From NCBI GenBank assembly GCA_964017065.1, contig OZ024786.1, positions 6,329,047-6,393,046 on the forward strand: DNA of 64,000 nucleotides, read 5' to 3'. The stretch is from Haliclona indistincta (lineage: Eukaryota > Porifera > Demospongiae > Haplosclerida > Chalinidae). The stretch's first letter is position 1; each line of letters starts with the position of its first letter. The translations under genes and the position numbers were made by a program. Positions 9,995 to 21,110 of this stretch are shown piece by piece. A model generated the notes under the pieces. It saw only the letters and a program-made list of their open reading frames with translations, searched no databases and had not been told where the DNA came from.

Positions 9995-10919
9995 CTATTC
10001 GGGTTCGTTATTTTCCGTCTCATTCTCTCTAACTTCCTCATTCCCTGGCTCAGTGTCTGTGCTATCAGTTTGAGTTGCAGAATCTTTAAAAGAACCAGTT
10101 CGATGATCATGGCCAATCTGTATTGGTACAGATCTACCTTCTCTTGGTATATACATGCGTACAGTAGTCATCCAAAAAAACTTATGATAGTCATTCTGCA
10201 GAAATCACAAATCATGAAATAGCAATGGACAGGACAACCACTACATGTATGGTCAAAATCCATTATTAAGATACAGCATGTATATGCTACATGTACTATA
10301 CTGCTAGCTACATGGTTGTGTATTAGACTGCTATTGCTAGCTCACGTCATTGGCATCACCAGATGCCATTTTGCCACAGCTGCCATCCTGTGCTTGAAAA
10401 GATCTGAACAAAAGAGCAATATGTACATGCAAGTAATGCAACTCATACTTGTTAGCTCATATACATTATTATTAGTAAGGCTGGGAAACCACGTACAATC
10501 CCGGCAGTATTATAGCCACTATGAATGGAGAACTTAATTGTGACAAGCACTACGCCAGAATTATAATGTGCCCATGCTGCAGCTCACCTCACTTTTGAAA
10601 GCTTCCAGTTGCTGTTCTGTCTCTGCGCCCTTCAGTTCTGGTTCATGAATCAGGTCTGCAGGCTTGTGCCTTATGATACAGATACATTCTGATAATGTAT
10701 GAACTTAAGTTTTGATACTATAGCCATAATTTTCATGAATGTTAATTTTGATATGCATGCGTAAGAAATTGCGTATCAGGTATGATTTGCATCAGACGCC
10801 AAACAGATCTGTAGATTTTTGGCCGTGTAGACGATCAATAGCATGCTGACACCACATTGTCCATTCATAATTCCTATCACCAAAAAGTGGTGAACGTACG
10901 TAACTGCAGGCTTCTTGAT
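9995..10919 (-). CDS. Unrecognised multi-exon gene (three exon candidates)
   Basis: On the minus strand the candidates are: exon at 10798-10919 (SYVRSPLFGDRNYEWTMWC, AIDRLHGQK), exon ending at 10588 (PADLIHEPELKGAETEQQLE) with donor GAG/GTGAGC, and a last exon at 9995-10195 opened by TTTCTGCAG. The last exon encodes NDYHKFFWMTTVRMYIPREG and an acidic tail ENETENNEPE before TAG. The join of the last two exons keeps phase 0; the upstream join is unclear. No known domain. It runs convergently with 8676-9776. Confidence 0.4.
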
Positions 10920-11247
10920 CTGCAACACTCACTTCTCAATGGCATTGATAATAATTTTTATCTTTGGTGGCATACAAAGTCAACCAAAGCTAGAAGAGTG
11001 CTGTCTTAAACATTGCGCTGCTTGCAGGAGCTTCCTGATTTCAGCTTGGGACGGGATTGGATGATCCTGTGCCGGCGGGACGTCCCGCGCATGTCCCGTC
11101 CCGTCCTGGGTTTTAGGCACCACCTCTGGTCACAACTGCAGGGGGTAGGCGGATCATTGGCACGTCCGGAATGTAATAATTGACCCACAGTTACTATGGT
11201 AGCACCACCGCAAACAACTATCCGCCCCCGCTCAGCGCACGTGGAAA
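10920..11247. other. No gene recognised
   Basis: Short intergenic stretch containing GC-rich GGGACGTCCC-like palindromic pieces near 11070-11110. These may mark the promoter of the gene starting at 11248. Confidence 0.35.
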
Positions 11248-11709
11248 ATGGCTGAATCGCTAGTTCACTGTGTTGCTTGTAATCATCAGCTAGATGATTC
11301 AAGAGAAAGAAGAGTTTTGTTAGATAGGCGAACGAGACACGTACTGCCTTATCTCAACGAACTAGCGAGATCTCTAGACTGTCAATATGATGAATTCACT
11401 CGATATAGTGACATGCAGCTGGAGTCAGGTCAGAGACCTTCCATCAAGCCTTACATATGCAGGACATGCTTTCTAGAGTGTGAAAAGGGACTAAGGCATG
11501 AGAAAAAGGCTCAAAAATGTCGAGCTACATTGACAACTCACCTGAGTTTTCGTGTCCCAAAGAGACCCCTATCGTGCTTGTCAGACTATTCTTATTCTGA
11601 CACTGACGAAGATATAGGGACTTCGCCAAAGTTGCCGCGAACAGACTGTACTCGAGTACACCCTTCTGCCAAGAGAGCACTATTTCTTCCACAAACAGAG
11701 AATAGTTCA
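11248..11709 (+). CDS. Zinc-binding protein, exon 1 (unrecognised family)
   Basis: ATG at 11248 begins MAESLVHCVACNHQLDDSRE. CVAC pairs with a later CRTC about 65 residues on (YICRTCFLECEKGLRHEKKA), suggesting a four-cysteine zinc-binding module like the N-terminal ZAD-type domains of nuclear proteins. A basic Ser-rich linker follows. A donor GTAAGC at 11710 is plausible, and past it the frame runs into transposon-like sequence. The C-terminal half is probably the frame at 11955-12660. I know similar two-part proteins only as uncharacterised invertebrate proteins. Confidence 0.5.
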
Positions 11710-11734
11710 GTAAGCAGTAACTTTCATGACCTAA

Positions 11735-11935
11735 AATACATGATTCTGTATGACCTTAGAACAATACATGATTGTATGAGTCTGTATAAATTGCTGTAAT
11801 TGCAACAATAAGATAGTTGAGTTGAGTTTGAGCCCTGAATAGTTGAGTCACAACACTGGCGACGAGGACATACAATGGCTACGCCACTCTTGGGCAGCAT
11901 CATGGAATTCAACTCAGGGAAAGAGGTAAAATAAT
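11735..11935 (+). mobile_element. LTR-retrotransposon 5' fragment in an intron
   Basis: A stretch ending GTTGAGTCACAACA is followed by CTGGCGACGAGGAC, typical of the LTR end and primer-binding region of Gypsy-type elements. Then ATG 11877 opens MATPLLGSIMEFNSGKE, like a Gag start, which stops at 11932-11934 (TAA). No second LTR is present. It separates the two exons of the zinc-binding gene. Confidence 0.35.
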
Positions 11936-11954
11936 GAAATCAGCATTTTTGCAG

Positions 11955-12660
11955 ATTCTATCCGACCCGTCTTTTGATACTGCCAGCCAAGAAGCAAAGC
12001 GAGCTAGAAATTGTGCAGAAAAACTGTCTTGCTGGGCCGAAGACGAGAAACACAAAGACCAAGTTCTCTACCGAATTGTACAAAAAATTGGACGCAATAT
12101 TAACTGAGAGACTGACAGCTTCTGCCAACAGAGATAAAATGTGGCGAGACTTCTTCATTCTCCGTTCTTCAGCTGATTTTATCGAAAGATGGAAAACATT
12201 CTTGCTTGAAGCAAACTTGCCTGAGACACCAGTGTTTTACCAGCATGTAACCGACCTCATCTTTAGAGCACTGATAAAACTACACTTTGCTAGGCCAGCA
12301 GCTGATGGAGAAGAATCTCGTGCAATGTCATCAACAGAGTTAAATGCTCTAAGATTATGCTGCAGGGTATATCTGCTCAGGAAATCAAAAGCAGCCAACA
12401 GCAAAGAATTGCTCGATTGTATGACAACTTTAGTTAGAGGAGATAAAGAAGAATGTGATGGAGAGAATGAAGAATGGACATTTCTTATAGACAGAGGCGG
12501 GCTTTGGAAGATAAAAGAAAATACATTTAAGGTATTCTGTGCGTTGGAGGAGGAAATTAGATTGTCACTACGTCAGTTGATTCTCGAGCCAGGAACTTCA
12601 CATAAAAAGAAGCTATCTTCACAGTTGGTCAGCAGTGATGATGTGCAGTTTTACTGCTAA
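11955..12660 (+). CDS. C-terminal part of the 11248 gene (transposase-like helical domain)
   Basis: Opened by acceptor TTTTTGCAG at 11954, open through TTG 11974 to TAA 12660. It is helix-rich. Recognisable blocks are ALRLCCRVYLLRKSKAANSK and EEWTFLIDRGGLWKIKENTF, which resemble the C-terminal region of P-element/THAP-related transposase-derived proteins (an ...DRGGL... block near the end). No DDE core is visible. The phase with 11248-11709 is off by one base if the sites quoted are used, so the true junction differs or the gene is damaged. Confidence 0.45.
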
Positions 12661-13741
12661 ATTGTAGTAGCGGACTTTGAGACTGATGATGAAAAGACAC
12701 AAGGAAGTTCTTAGGTTGATCGTTGACTTAGTTCGAGGCTTTGCTTACACTAGTGCGTACTCAACAGCCGAGATAAGTTACGTAAGTACTGTTAGTCGCT
12801 GCTGTATTGCCAAAAGCTCTCCGTTACTGGATTCCTCGTGTCGAGATGGCCACAGAAACATGGTTTCAGCAACCTGGGATGCTCTGCTGAAAAGTCTTAT
12901 CGACAAGTAGGCGTGGTTTTTGTCGTGCCTCTGGCGGTCTGTCAAGGTTAGCTATCGCGCTGAAACTTAGTATGCAAGCAGTAGTTCCAGTGGTACTGCT
13001 GTGCAGCTAGCGATGTGTTTGTAGCTGCTTTATACTATGAAAATCTAGCCCATAGCAACGGCGCCGCCTTATGAATATTAATTAGTACCGAGCACCCTTA
13101 AGACTGAGGAGAGGAGACGAGTAATAATTATTTTAATGTTCACCATCACAGCATTTCTCTTTGCATTGAATTTTAGGTTTATGGGATTGCACCCTGTCAA
13201 AGAGTTGCAACATTTCCCACAAACAAGCTGGCCTCATTCATTCTGAAATATCTTCATGCACCAGAAAGCAAGCTTGAAGTATAAAAAAAAAATCTTGCCT
13301 TGTTGGTAGGTCCATATACCAGAACAAACATCACACAGTATGTATTGTACATAATCATCTCATAGCGAAAGTCTGTCACAGATAACCCTGGTGCTCGTGA
13401 ACAAAAGCATTTCTTCCAAGCTTTTCATCAATGGATTGATGCCAGCAATCCAATAAACTGGGACGAGATACTGGAGGAAGACGCTGCTATGACTATAGTG
13501 GAACCGGTACATCAAATGAGGATATCGATGTTGATGGCTGTGATGACATGAACCTGGAGTTTCCATGAGAAAGTATGGGCGAGTACTCCTATCAGCCACA
13601 GTGACTTGAACACCATTTTCATACTCTGAACTTACTGTGTTGCTATTTATGTGGTCTTGCTTACCTTCTTATTGGTATTATAAACCATAATGATATTCAT
13701 ACCCCATACATTTTGATTTAGACAACAGGTTGTATATATTT

Positions 13742-13773
13742 CGTATATACACCTGCTGACAGGTGTATATACG
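13742..13773. repeat. 13-bp-stem palindrome
   Basis: CGTATATACACCT, a 6-nt gap, then AGGTGTATATACG: a perfect inverted repeat able to form a hairpin. Confidence 0.85.
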
Positions 13774-13961
13774 TATATATACACCTCTGGACAAGAATAC
13801 GAGTGAACATCAAGTTGCAAATTGTTTTTATTTCTGCTTTTAGAGGCACGAAGCACCGGACTTACTAAAAGACAGATATGCAGTGCCGCGGTGGTCTCTA
13901 GCTCTCGTCTAGTCGTCTGCAGTACGACGTAGAAGCACACGCTGACCTGGCAACGCTCGGT

Positions 13962-14020
13962 CGGTTCCTACGTCTAGACAATCACCACAAACGGTTCCTA
14001 CGTCTAGACAATCACCACAA
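13962..14020. repeat. Tandem duplication, 29-bp unit
   Basis: The unit starting CGGTTCCTACGTCTAG occurs at 13962-13990 and 13992-14020, identical, separated by one A. Confidence 0.95.
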
Positions 14021-14349
14021 CCCTTAGATCGTTCCTCTCAGTACTAGCACACCTCGAGCAAGACAACTGAAATCGACATTCGCGTCTTCGAGCAAGCCTT
14101 ACACTAGCGACAGGTGGCTTCAACAAAACTAAGGCATCTAAACTAAAACTACTGCTACCTGAAACGCTAACTAAAGGAGTACAACGCCTGTAGACACCAC
14201 AGCAGAGAGATGGAAGCGGATCCCTAGCTGCTCCAAATCGCCACCATATTTTCATGCTGAGCATGTGCTGACCTACTGCGCATGCTCAGTAAATAAAACA
14301 AAATGGCGGACGACTAGTAGCGCATGAATCTCAGTACGAATTATATCTC

Positions 14350-14509
14350 ATATAGCATGATTCATCGGCCTATATACTGTATATAAACCTGCAAGTCGGC
14401 CAATTTGGAAACATATCGCCCTCGGGCCTGCGGCCCTCGGGCGATATCTTTCCAATTGGCCTCCTTGCAGGTTTATATAATGTATATAGACCTCTGAATC
14501 ATGCTATAT
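14350..14509. repeat. Long foldback element 1
   Basis: Arms of about 75 bp run from ATATAGCATGATTCA to the centre CCCTCGGGCCTGCGGCCCTCGGG and back to TGAATCATGCTATAT. A few mismatches and small indels. No coding capacity. It belongs to the foldback group described in the findings. Confidence 0.85.
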
Positions 14510-15867
14510 CATATACATATTACATGTACTCACTTCTACCTATTATTATTATCATTGCCAAGTATACTGTACAACTTCAAAAGGTTGATTTGTACGTCAA
14601 GACCGACACAGTCAGAAAAGCCATCTACTATAATGGTACTATGGTGTCTACACTTTACTTGTGTTGTTAACATTTGCTTGGTGAGTTTTGGAAGACTTTC
14701 ACCATCAAAGCAGTTGGGCACATGATCATAGAAGGTGTGGTTATGGGTGTAGTCTCCGTACTTACTGTGTTTTACCTTGTTATCATCTATTAGTATATGC
14801 CTTTACAATAAATAGCAAAATTATTGCAGTTGAGTCTATATATAGAAATGAGGCTCATACCAGATTGAAGAAATATACCAATATTCATGAGGTAGTGTAT
14901 GATGCAATCTCTTGCTTCCCTGTGCAAACCATGTTTGTTTCTTGACAGGTTTGGCACTGCATTATCATTGTAAGTTATTACAACCTAAATTTTAAATACA
15001 AAATACCTAGGCAATTGACGGTCTGTTTCTTGCACAGCTTTCCAGGTTACACATCATAGTCTATGCATGGCATGTAAAAGTATTACAAGGAATATTAATG
15101 CAAAGGCATAAGGTAACACACCACATCATCGCTCCTTGGCAAGCTAGATTAATAATGTACCCTATATACACCTGTAGGATCGAAGATCATGCTTAGTAGT
15201 CTGGCACAACGAACTTGAGAACCTCTGCTGTATCTCATTATAGAAAGTTCTCTGTTACCATGCATCAGTAACAATAATTCTCCTTAGCAAGCATGTCCTG
15301 CACATGCTGTAGACTACAGACGGATGCCTTCAAATATGCACTGAACAACGCCAGCTTACCTCGCGCAAGTTGTATCGCGTGTGTAACCGTACCCGAATCA
15401 GAGCTTGTGTTCATCGCTGCTGTATCACATTTGTAATTTTGCTTGAAACAGACTCGAAAGCTTTCATTTCAGATATGGGTGAATGCCGATTCGCCATGTA
15501 AGTGATGCTACGTAACAGTCACTACTGTGTGAAATATGTGAAAAACACTTGAAATTTCTATGAAATATAATGTGAGAACCATCTAATTACCATGTAAGTT
15601 CTGAATTGTATCTGAGTTTCATATGAAAAATTGATTGAAAATATAATTTATTTTTATCAATAGTACAATCAAATACAGGTGTAGTCAATGAGATGGATGA
15701 CCCACATACTAAATTACTACAAGTAGCTGTCTATAAATATTTCTTGTTCGGAACTGGTCTCCGTTTCCTGGGCCGCAGCTTAGTTGCCTTCCATAAGAAG
15801 ATATCATTTTCCTGAGGACCGTAGTATAATGTTAACACAAAAAATAACTAGCTGAAGCTTACTTCAA

Positions 15868-17364
15868 GTTCTCCAATTATATTTTTTCCTTTGCAAGGCA
15901 TTGGCAGCTCTACATCCTTCATGTCATCATTGACAAGCCGACAGAACTGTACATTAACGTACACATCTAAGCAAAATCTGATGGTAACATTAATTCTCCC
16001 AAGCAATTAAAGCTTACCATCGTTCTTGTACAAGTACCTTCCCGTGCCAACATCTGACTTCTTGTCTGTTATGATTATTTCACATCTGGAATTAGGAAGA
16101 AACCGTGAGTATAATGATTATACTTATAATGGTGATTTGCATGTATTATAATTGTTTGAACATACCCAGGTGTAAACTCTTCTGGATCATGATCTCTACT
16201 TCCTCCTGCTCCTACTGTAGTCTTGATAGGCTTCTTCAATACAGTCAAATTAATTATAAGCCTGAAGTTAAGATTTTTATAAGCCTGAAGTTAAGATTTT
16301 AAGTGTAAAATTTACACACCTTCCTTTTTCCTTCCTTGTAGCTTCTTCCTACAAAACATTATCAAGCAAACGTGCATGAATAAATCTTGTTCTTTAATTC
16401 TGACCTCATCGTCACTAGTATCAAGATCAACATCATCATCATCATCAAACCACATTAGAATTGTACATACCTTTCTCTCCTTATTTTTATTTGATTTTTT
16501 ATTTTTACCATTGCAATCACTGGTTTCTCCCTGCAGTAAAATTATAATTACCCATAAAGAATGCATTGTGGTTTTGCATGGCGTTAGTATTAGGTCATCA
16601 TCAGGGGAATCTCAATGGTAAAAGAGATAAGAGACTCATGAACAGTACAGTATAGTCTTTGAATGAAAGTGAACCATAATAATTATACCTTGTCTCCATT
16701 GCGATTCTTGTAACTTTTAGCCTGAATAAGAGAATTGCTAAGAACTCTTTCAACCTCTCTCTCTCCCATCCAGCGAGCTCTGGACATTTATTGACAACCT
16801 ATTCTCGACGTAATTAATGCATTAAGATATTAACACACACCAATTACCTCTTTATGAATATGTGCCAGCTCCCCAGGAGTAAGCTCTTTAAGGGTCTTCT
16901 GTCCCCAAGCCCTGCACTGTTGTGATGCTCTCCGAAAGGCATGCTGACATAATAGAAATTAATCATAACTACAGTAGCTGTGCTATTAAAAGCACTGCAG
17001 CTCACGCACACACACACACATCACCTGCACAAACCCGAAACTTGGACTTGGCTGGCGTGTAGTTCTTAGATGTGCCGAGGTATTCTTCAGGCCTGTATGT
17101 AGTCCGCTGCTGACAAGAAGCGACTACTGCAGCGGCGCCAGGTGGTCCAGAGCTAGATGCATATGATGGTCCATCATGATCATCGGGGGTACCGGTACTG
17201 ACAGCATGCCCAGCGCTAGCTGGCGAGTCGAAGGCAGCTCGGTTACTAGAATCATCTATGTCATCACGATCATCATGACGGGCCTGGGGAACCGCTGCCG
17301 GTTGAGTCGTAGCAGCAGCGATCAGTTCAAGCAACTTTTCCATCGAGACATGTACAGCGGACAT
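15868..17364 (-). CDS. Unrecognised multi-exon gene (minus strand)
   Basis: ATG at 17364 opens MSAVHVSMEKLLELIAAATT, followed by a low-complexity Ala/Asp/Ser stretch to KSKFR near 17035, with donors nearby. Further exon candidates with consensus sites are 16848-16943 (AFRRASQQCRAWGQKTLKEL), 16689-16799, about 16460-16530 (Lys/Asn-rich), about 16400-16455 (DDDDDVDLDTSDDE), about 16175-16220, 16016-16087 (CEIIITDKKSDVGTGRYLY) and about 15868-15950 (FCRLVNDDMKDVELPMPC). Several joins leave phase conflicts, so the exact structure is open. It is divergent from the gene at 17860; the 500 bp between could hold a shared promoter. Confidence 0.4.
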
Positions 17365-17859
17365 GTTGTCAGAGAAAAACGTGGAAAACAGTGAAAAAGT
17401 GTGAAAAAAAACGCCTTGTGTAATTACAAAATGCGGTTCACACATGATTCATCTAGATCCAGAGGATCGCGAGGACATTACCGTGGCAGCACTCAAACCT
17501 ACGGTCCTGGAGATATGATCACTCCGCACCGCAGAGGAACTCCACAGTCACTGGTATAATACTATACACTAGTTGCATGCAGATTTTAACACATTATGCC
17601 TGCTCTAACTCTACATTAGAATGAGTCTGTTATGTGCTCGTCACACGATGGCCCGCCGTTAGACATCTCACCAGTGATGCGACCACATGGACTAAATCGT
17701 ACACATGAGGTAAACATGCAAGAATACCCGAACACATGCATTCACATTATCACTTCAGATTGACATGTCAAGCCAGTCTCCGCGGACTCCTCATTATCAT
17801 CAAACTCTATTAAAACACTACCATTACGAGTTGATATAGTTTTCTGTAGGATGACATCA

Positions 17860-19048
17860 TGCCTGTAGCCCAGCCGCAACTCCTCAGCGAGATTCTAGAA
17901 AAACAAAAGGAGACGCTACAAAACATGAAGTGAATAATGGTATAAGAGCATTCATTATGTATTGAGATATTCCGTATAAATATTATAGGAAGAGCAGAAG
18001 TTGATGAGGCATGAACTTGACATGCTAATTAACCGTGACTCCCAGTCAGTCAGCAACACTACACCGAAGAGGAGGAAGAAAGTAGTGAAGCGAGTGTTAT
18101 CAGTAAGCATATAGCTAAGAATTATTATGTACTACCATAGTAGAGGAGGCTTTAAAGATGGATAAATTTGATAAAGACATTGTGACCTGTAAGCTATAAT
18201 CTGCATGATGGTAAAATTATTAATTGAACTTATTACAGTGGCAGCAAAAAGAAAATATGAGTGTTTGAGAAGACAAGCAAAGTCACAGGATGATGAGGAG
18301 AGCTCTCGTAAAAAGGCCAAGTACAGGCAGCAAAAGCAACGAGTAATAATTACAAATAAAAAATTACTATGCAGAATATCTAATCTAATCATACAGGCAT
18401 TTGACAGACGTAGAAGTACAGTAACAAAAAAAGAGCAGCAGTACTTCGACCAACTAAGTGTGGATTATAATGACAGAGGAGTCAGACGATGATGAGGAAG
18501 CAGAGAAGATCATAGTAATGCACAAGCTCACATGGCGCTCTGAAGGTATAGTACAAATTTTAACTTAGCATTAATTTGATCATTTTGGCTGTATCTATTT
18601 CAGACCTCGTGAAGAGGGTAAAGAGGGTAAAGAGTCTGTTAATCCTCACAAGAAGCGAGTGATAGGAACAGCATCTGCAAGCAAGCCCCCAACATGTGCT
18701 CCACAATGGGCAGTTGATCCATATCTGAGGTCTCAGGGTATGTTACACACATGATGAACCTTCAGTGTATGGTTGCACCATTTGTTAACTATTTCAGTAC
18801 ATGTTAATTGTACAGAAGCTGAGACGCCGTCAACACTGACAGATCAGGATCATGAGCCTGAGTTTGATCTGCCAGAACAATCTGGTACAAGGTACATGGT
18901 ACAATCTGGAACAATCTGAACAATCTAGAACAATCTGGTACATGGTATATTGACTTCATGTACACCCTTAAATATTTACAATACAGAGGCTGATGACGGT
19001 GGTGAGACAGTAAATGAATTCAACTTGGCTGGCTTGAGCTTGACCTGA
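17860..19048 (+). CDS. Unrecognised multi-exon gene (plus strand)
   Basis: Exon candidates: ATG about 17861 (PVAQPQLLSEILEKQKETLQ), about 17997-18104 (EEQKLMRHELDMLINRDSQS, then basic KRRKKVVKRVLS), about 18238-18350 (AAKRKYECLRRQAKSQDDEE, then KKAKYRQQKQR), about 18398-18538, about 18603-18737 (PPTCAPQWAVDPYLRSQ), about 18818-18890, and a last exon at about 18987-19048 ending LAGLSLT and TGA. Basic and acidic low-complexity segments suggest a nuclear protein. One exon has a +1 frame step near 18463. No domain recognised. Confidence 0.35.
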
Positions 19049-19092
19049 GTTACAAGTGAGTTTACAAGACGCAAACTAAGCCTTTTGGCACC

Positions 19093-19299
19093 GTGATTGA
19101 CTCATCTTTTCGGTTTGCAGTTCTCACAAAAGTAGCAAAGCTTATCCTTACTATTCCTCATAGTAATGCGGGAGAGGAAAGGGTATTCAATCTAATAAAA
19201 CTGAATCGAACACCAACCCGATCAAGTTTAAATACTGACGGAACTCTATCTCCGCTTATTCAAATAAAACTTGCTAACCAAGCTAGATTCTTGTATTGA
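19093..19299 (+). pseudogene. hAT transposase C-terminal fragment
   Basis: The block VAKLILTIPHSNAGEERVFN is the hallmark of the hAT dimerisation domain (usually ...LP-S-A--ER-FS). It continues through about 60 residues to TGA at 19297-19299. The catalytic core is absent, so this is a fragment. Confidence 0.65.
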
Positions 19300-20437
19300 T
19301 TGGGAGCCTCCCACGGACTTGTTAAAGACAGCCAAAAAGGCGACAAAGGTATACAACGACCTGCATAAGAGATCGAATTAAGACATAATGTACATTGTAC
19401 TCCTCGTTTTCTTTTCTCTATCCTGCTCTTATCCTGCTCTTCTGACATTGTATATTTCATTTTAGCAATCAATAAAATAATTTCAAAACACGTCACATGA
19501 CAAGTACAATAATGACGTAGTAATGATGCAATAATAATGACGTAATAATTAAAATTATAATGAGTAATATGAATATAAATGTGCTCCAGGTTTTTTGAAG
19601 TATGAGGTTGGCAGGCCTGCGAATGACGTCCCCCGCGAGCTATCAATTAAGGTCCCACCACAGCTCTTCCTTTGCCATTGATGTCATCAACAAATGGAAC
19701 TCTATTCCCTATTACATTGTATCCATCTCCACAACTCCTACATTCAGGGGGCGGCGACTCCAATGTATCCTGTACTTGACGGGATCAAATCCACGAGATG
19801 CTATGGATATACGGTTGAGTACGGAAATGCTGTAGTCTTGTGCGGGCGTGCACAGAAATATACAATTTTGATCGTGCTAACTCAGTTCTTGATCGGCTGA
19901 TCCGCACCAAAAGATCAGGCGATCTTGATCTCGAGGCGCTCTTGATCCATTGATTCCAATTTGATCCCGGTCGTGGCCGCAAGTACAGGGTACATTAGAG
20001 TCACCGCCCCTGTACATTCAAATTCAATGGGGGTTCATCTAGTATCAGCCCATGTCCAGATCTGCGACCGGGATCAAGATCCAATCAATCAATCAAGGTG
20101 TTTTTTTGTGCGTGATTAAGCAATCAAGATGACGGCTTGGAGTCGATCAAAGGATCAAGATAAAATCAAACAAACTCAATTTTACTTTGTTAACTCACTG
20201 CTATGACAATTTTACCTTGCCTAGCTGTATTGAAATAATTATTTGGCTGCTGTCGGAAGTGATATACGATATACTCACGCTGTAAGATACTGTTAACAAC
20301 ACAATATGGTGGAGGGGTGTGTCTAAGTCAAAGTAATATAATTATTAATGGGTGGAGCGTACGTACTTGTCATGCATTACGTCAGTAGTATGACGACATA
20401 ATATCAGTGACCAAGTCTCGCGCGTTAACTAACTGCA
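19300..20437. other. Decayed repeats, no gene
   Basis: About 19602-19770 encodes SFAIDVINKWNSIPYYIVS, matching the conserved tail of non-LTR retrotransposon reverse transcriptases (WNSLP block), a LINE remnant. About 19935-20098 carries GATCAA-rich inverted arms around GATCCCGGTCG and CGACCGGGATC. The rest is AT-rich and unassigned. Confidence 0.45.
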
Positions 20438-20638
20438 ATGGAGCGTATCGCTGTAGTACTGCATTTAAAGAGCAGGAAGGCTGGACCAACCGTCAAAAAG
20501 GTTTGGCGTTTCAGCGAGGAGAACGTGGAAAAGTACACAAGAGCCGGTGTGCAGTCTAAGCTAGTGCAACTATTTCCCAATCTACAACGGTGCGGCCTAC
20601 AGTTCGAGTTGTGGTACACAGATGACCTCGCTGGTGAT
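20438..20638 (+). CDS. PB1-domain gene, exon 1
   Basis: ATG 20438 opens ERIAVVLHLKSRKAG, then KKVWRFSEENV, a helix (VQSKLVQLFPNLQ) and FELWYTDDLAGD. The order strand-strand-helix-strand with WYTDD-GD matches a PB1 protein-interaction domain, whose acidic OPCA motif reads like Y-DEDGD-ITI-SD-DL. The exon ends in phase 0 at GAT/GTGAGC. PB1 domains mediate head-to-tail binding between signalling and scaffold proteins. The intron that follows contains the 2.15-kb transposon at 20791-22944. Confidence 0.6.
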
Positions 20639-20790
20639 GTGAGCAGACTGATAATTGTTTATATATGTATCATCTATTAATAAATGTGCTAAGGTAGTAG
20701 CCAGTTGCTCAGTAATGTCAGCATTTTCCCCATGCGCTTTCTCAGTTGAGCAGCCGCAGTACTGCAGCAGTAAAGTAATGTAATATTAAA

Positions 20791-20844
20791 GAGTCCCGTT
20801 AAGGGCAGACATTCAACTAGGGTCAAAGGTCATAAAATTAACCC
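20791..20844 (+). repeat. Left terminal inverted repeat of the CXXC-OTU transposon
   Basis: 54 bp, the exact reverse complement of 22891-22944. Directly preceded by the 8-bp duplication ATATTAAA. Confidence 0.95.
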
Positions 20845-21110
20845 TTGTAGTGCGCAGCCAATTTCGCGGAAATCTAGCGCGCGGCCGATTTCGTGAGAAT
20901 CTCGCAGCAGATTCGAGTTTATACTTAACTTACTATCGTGTACTCACCTTACTATCGTGAGTCTAGGACTCTAGGTTTCTCTAACAAGCTATTTGGGCAC
21001 AGAGAGCACTATTTGTACACACGTACAAGCGGTACCGTACGCTGAGCGCCAACTCAGTCCCACTACGGTTGCTGTGATTGAGGTCTCGACTAGCATACAC
21101 CTCTGTATTA

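Larger units (their letters stand above)
12661..15867. other. Gene-poor region with small repeats
   Basis: About 3.2 kb without a convincing gene. It holds a short palindrome (13742-13773), a tandem duplication (13962-14020), a long foldback (14350-14509) and AT-rich unique sequence. Confidence 0.5.

Noticed and set aside
13742..14020. CRISPR-like array from the nearby palindrome and repeat
   Set aside because: Only two copies of the 29-bp unit, adjacent with a 1-bp gap, no spacers. The genome is eukaryotic.
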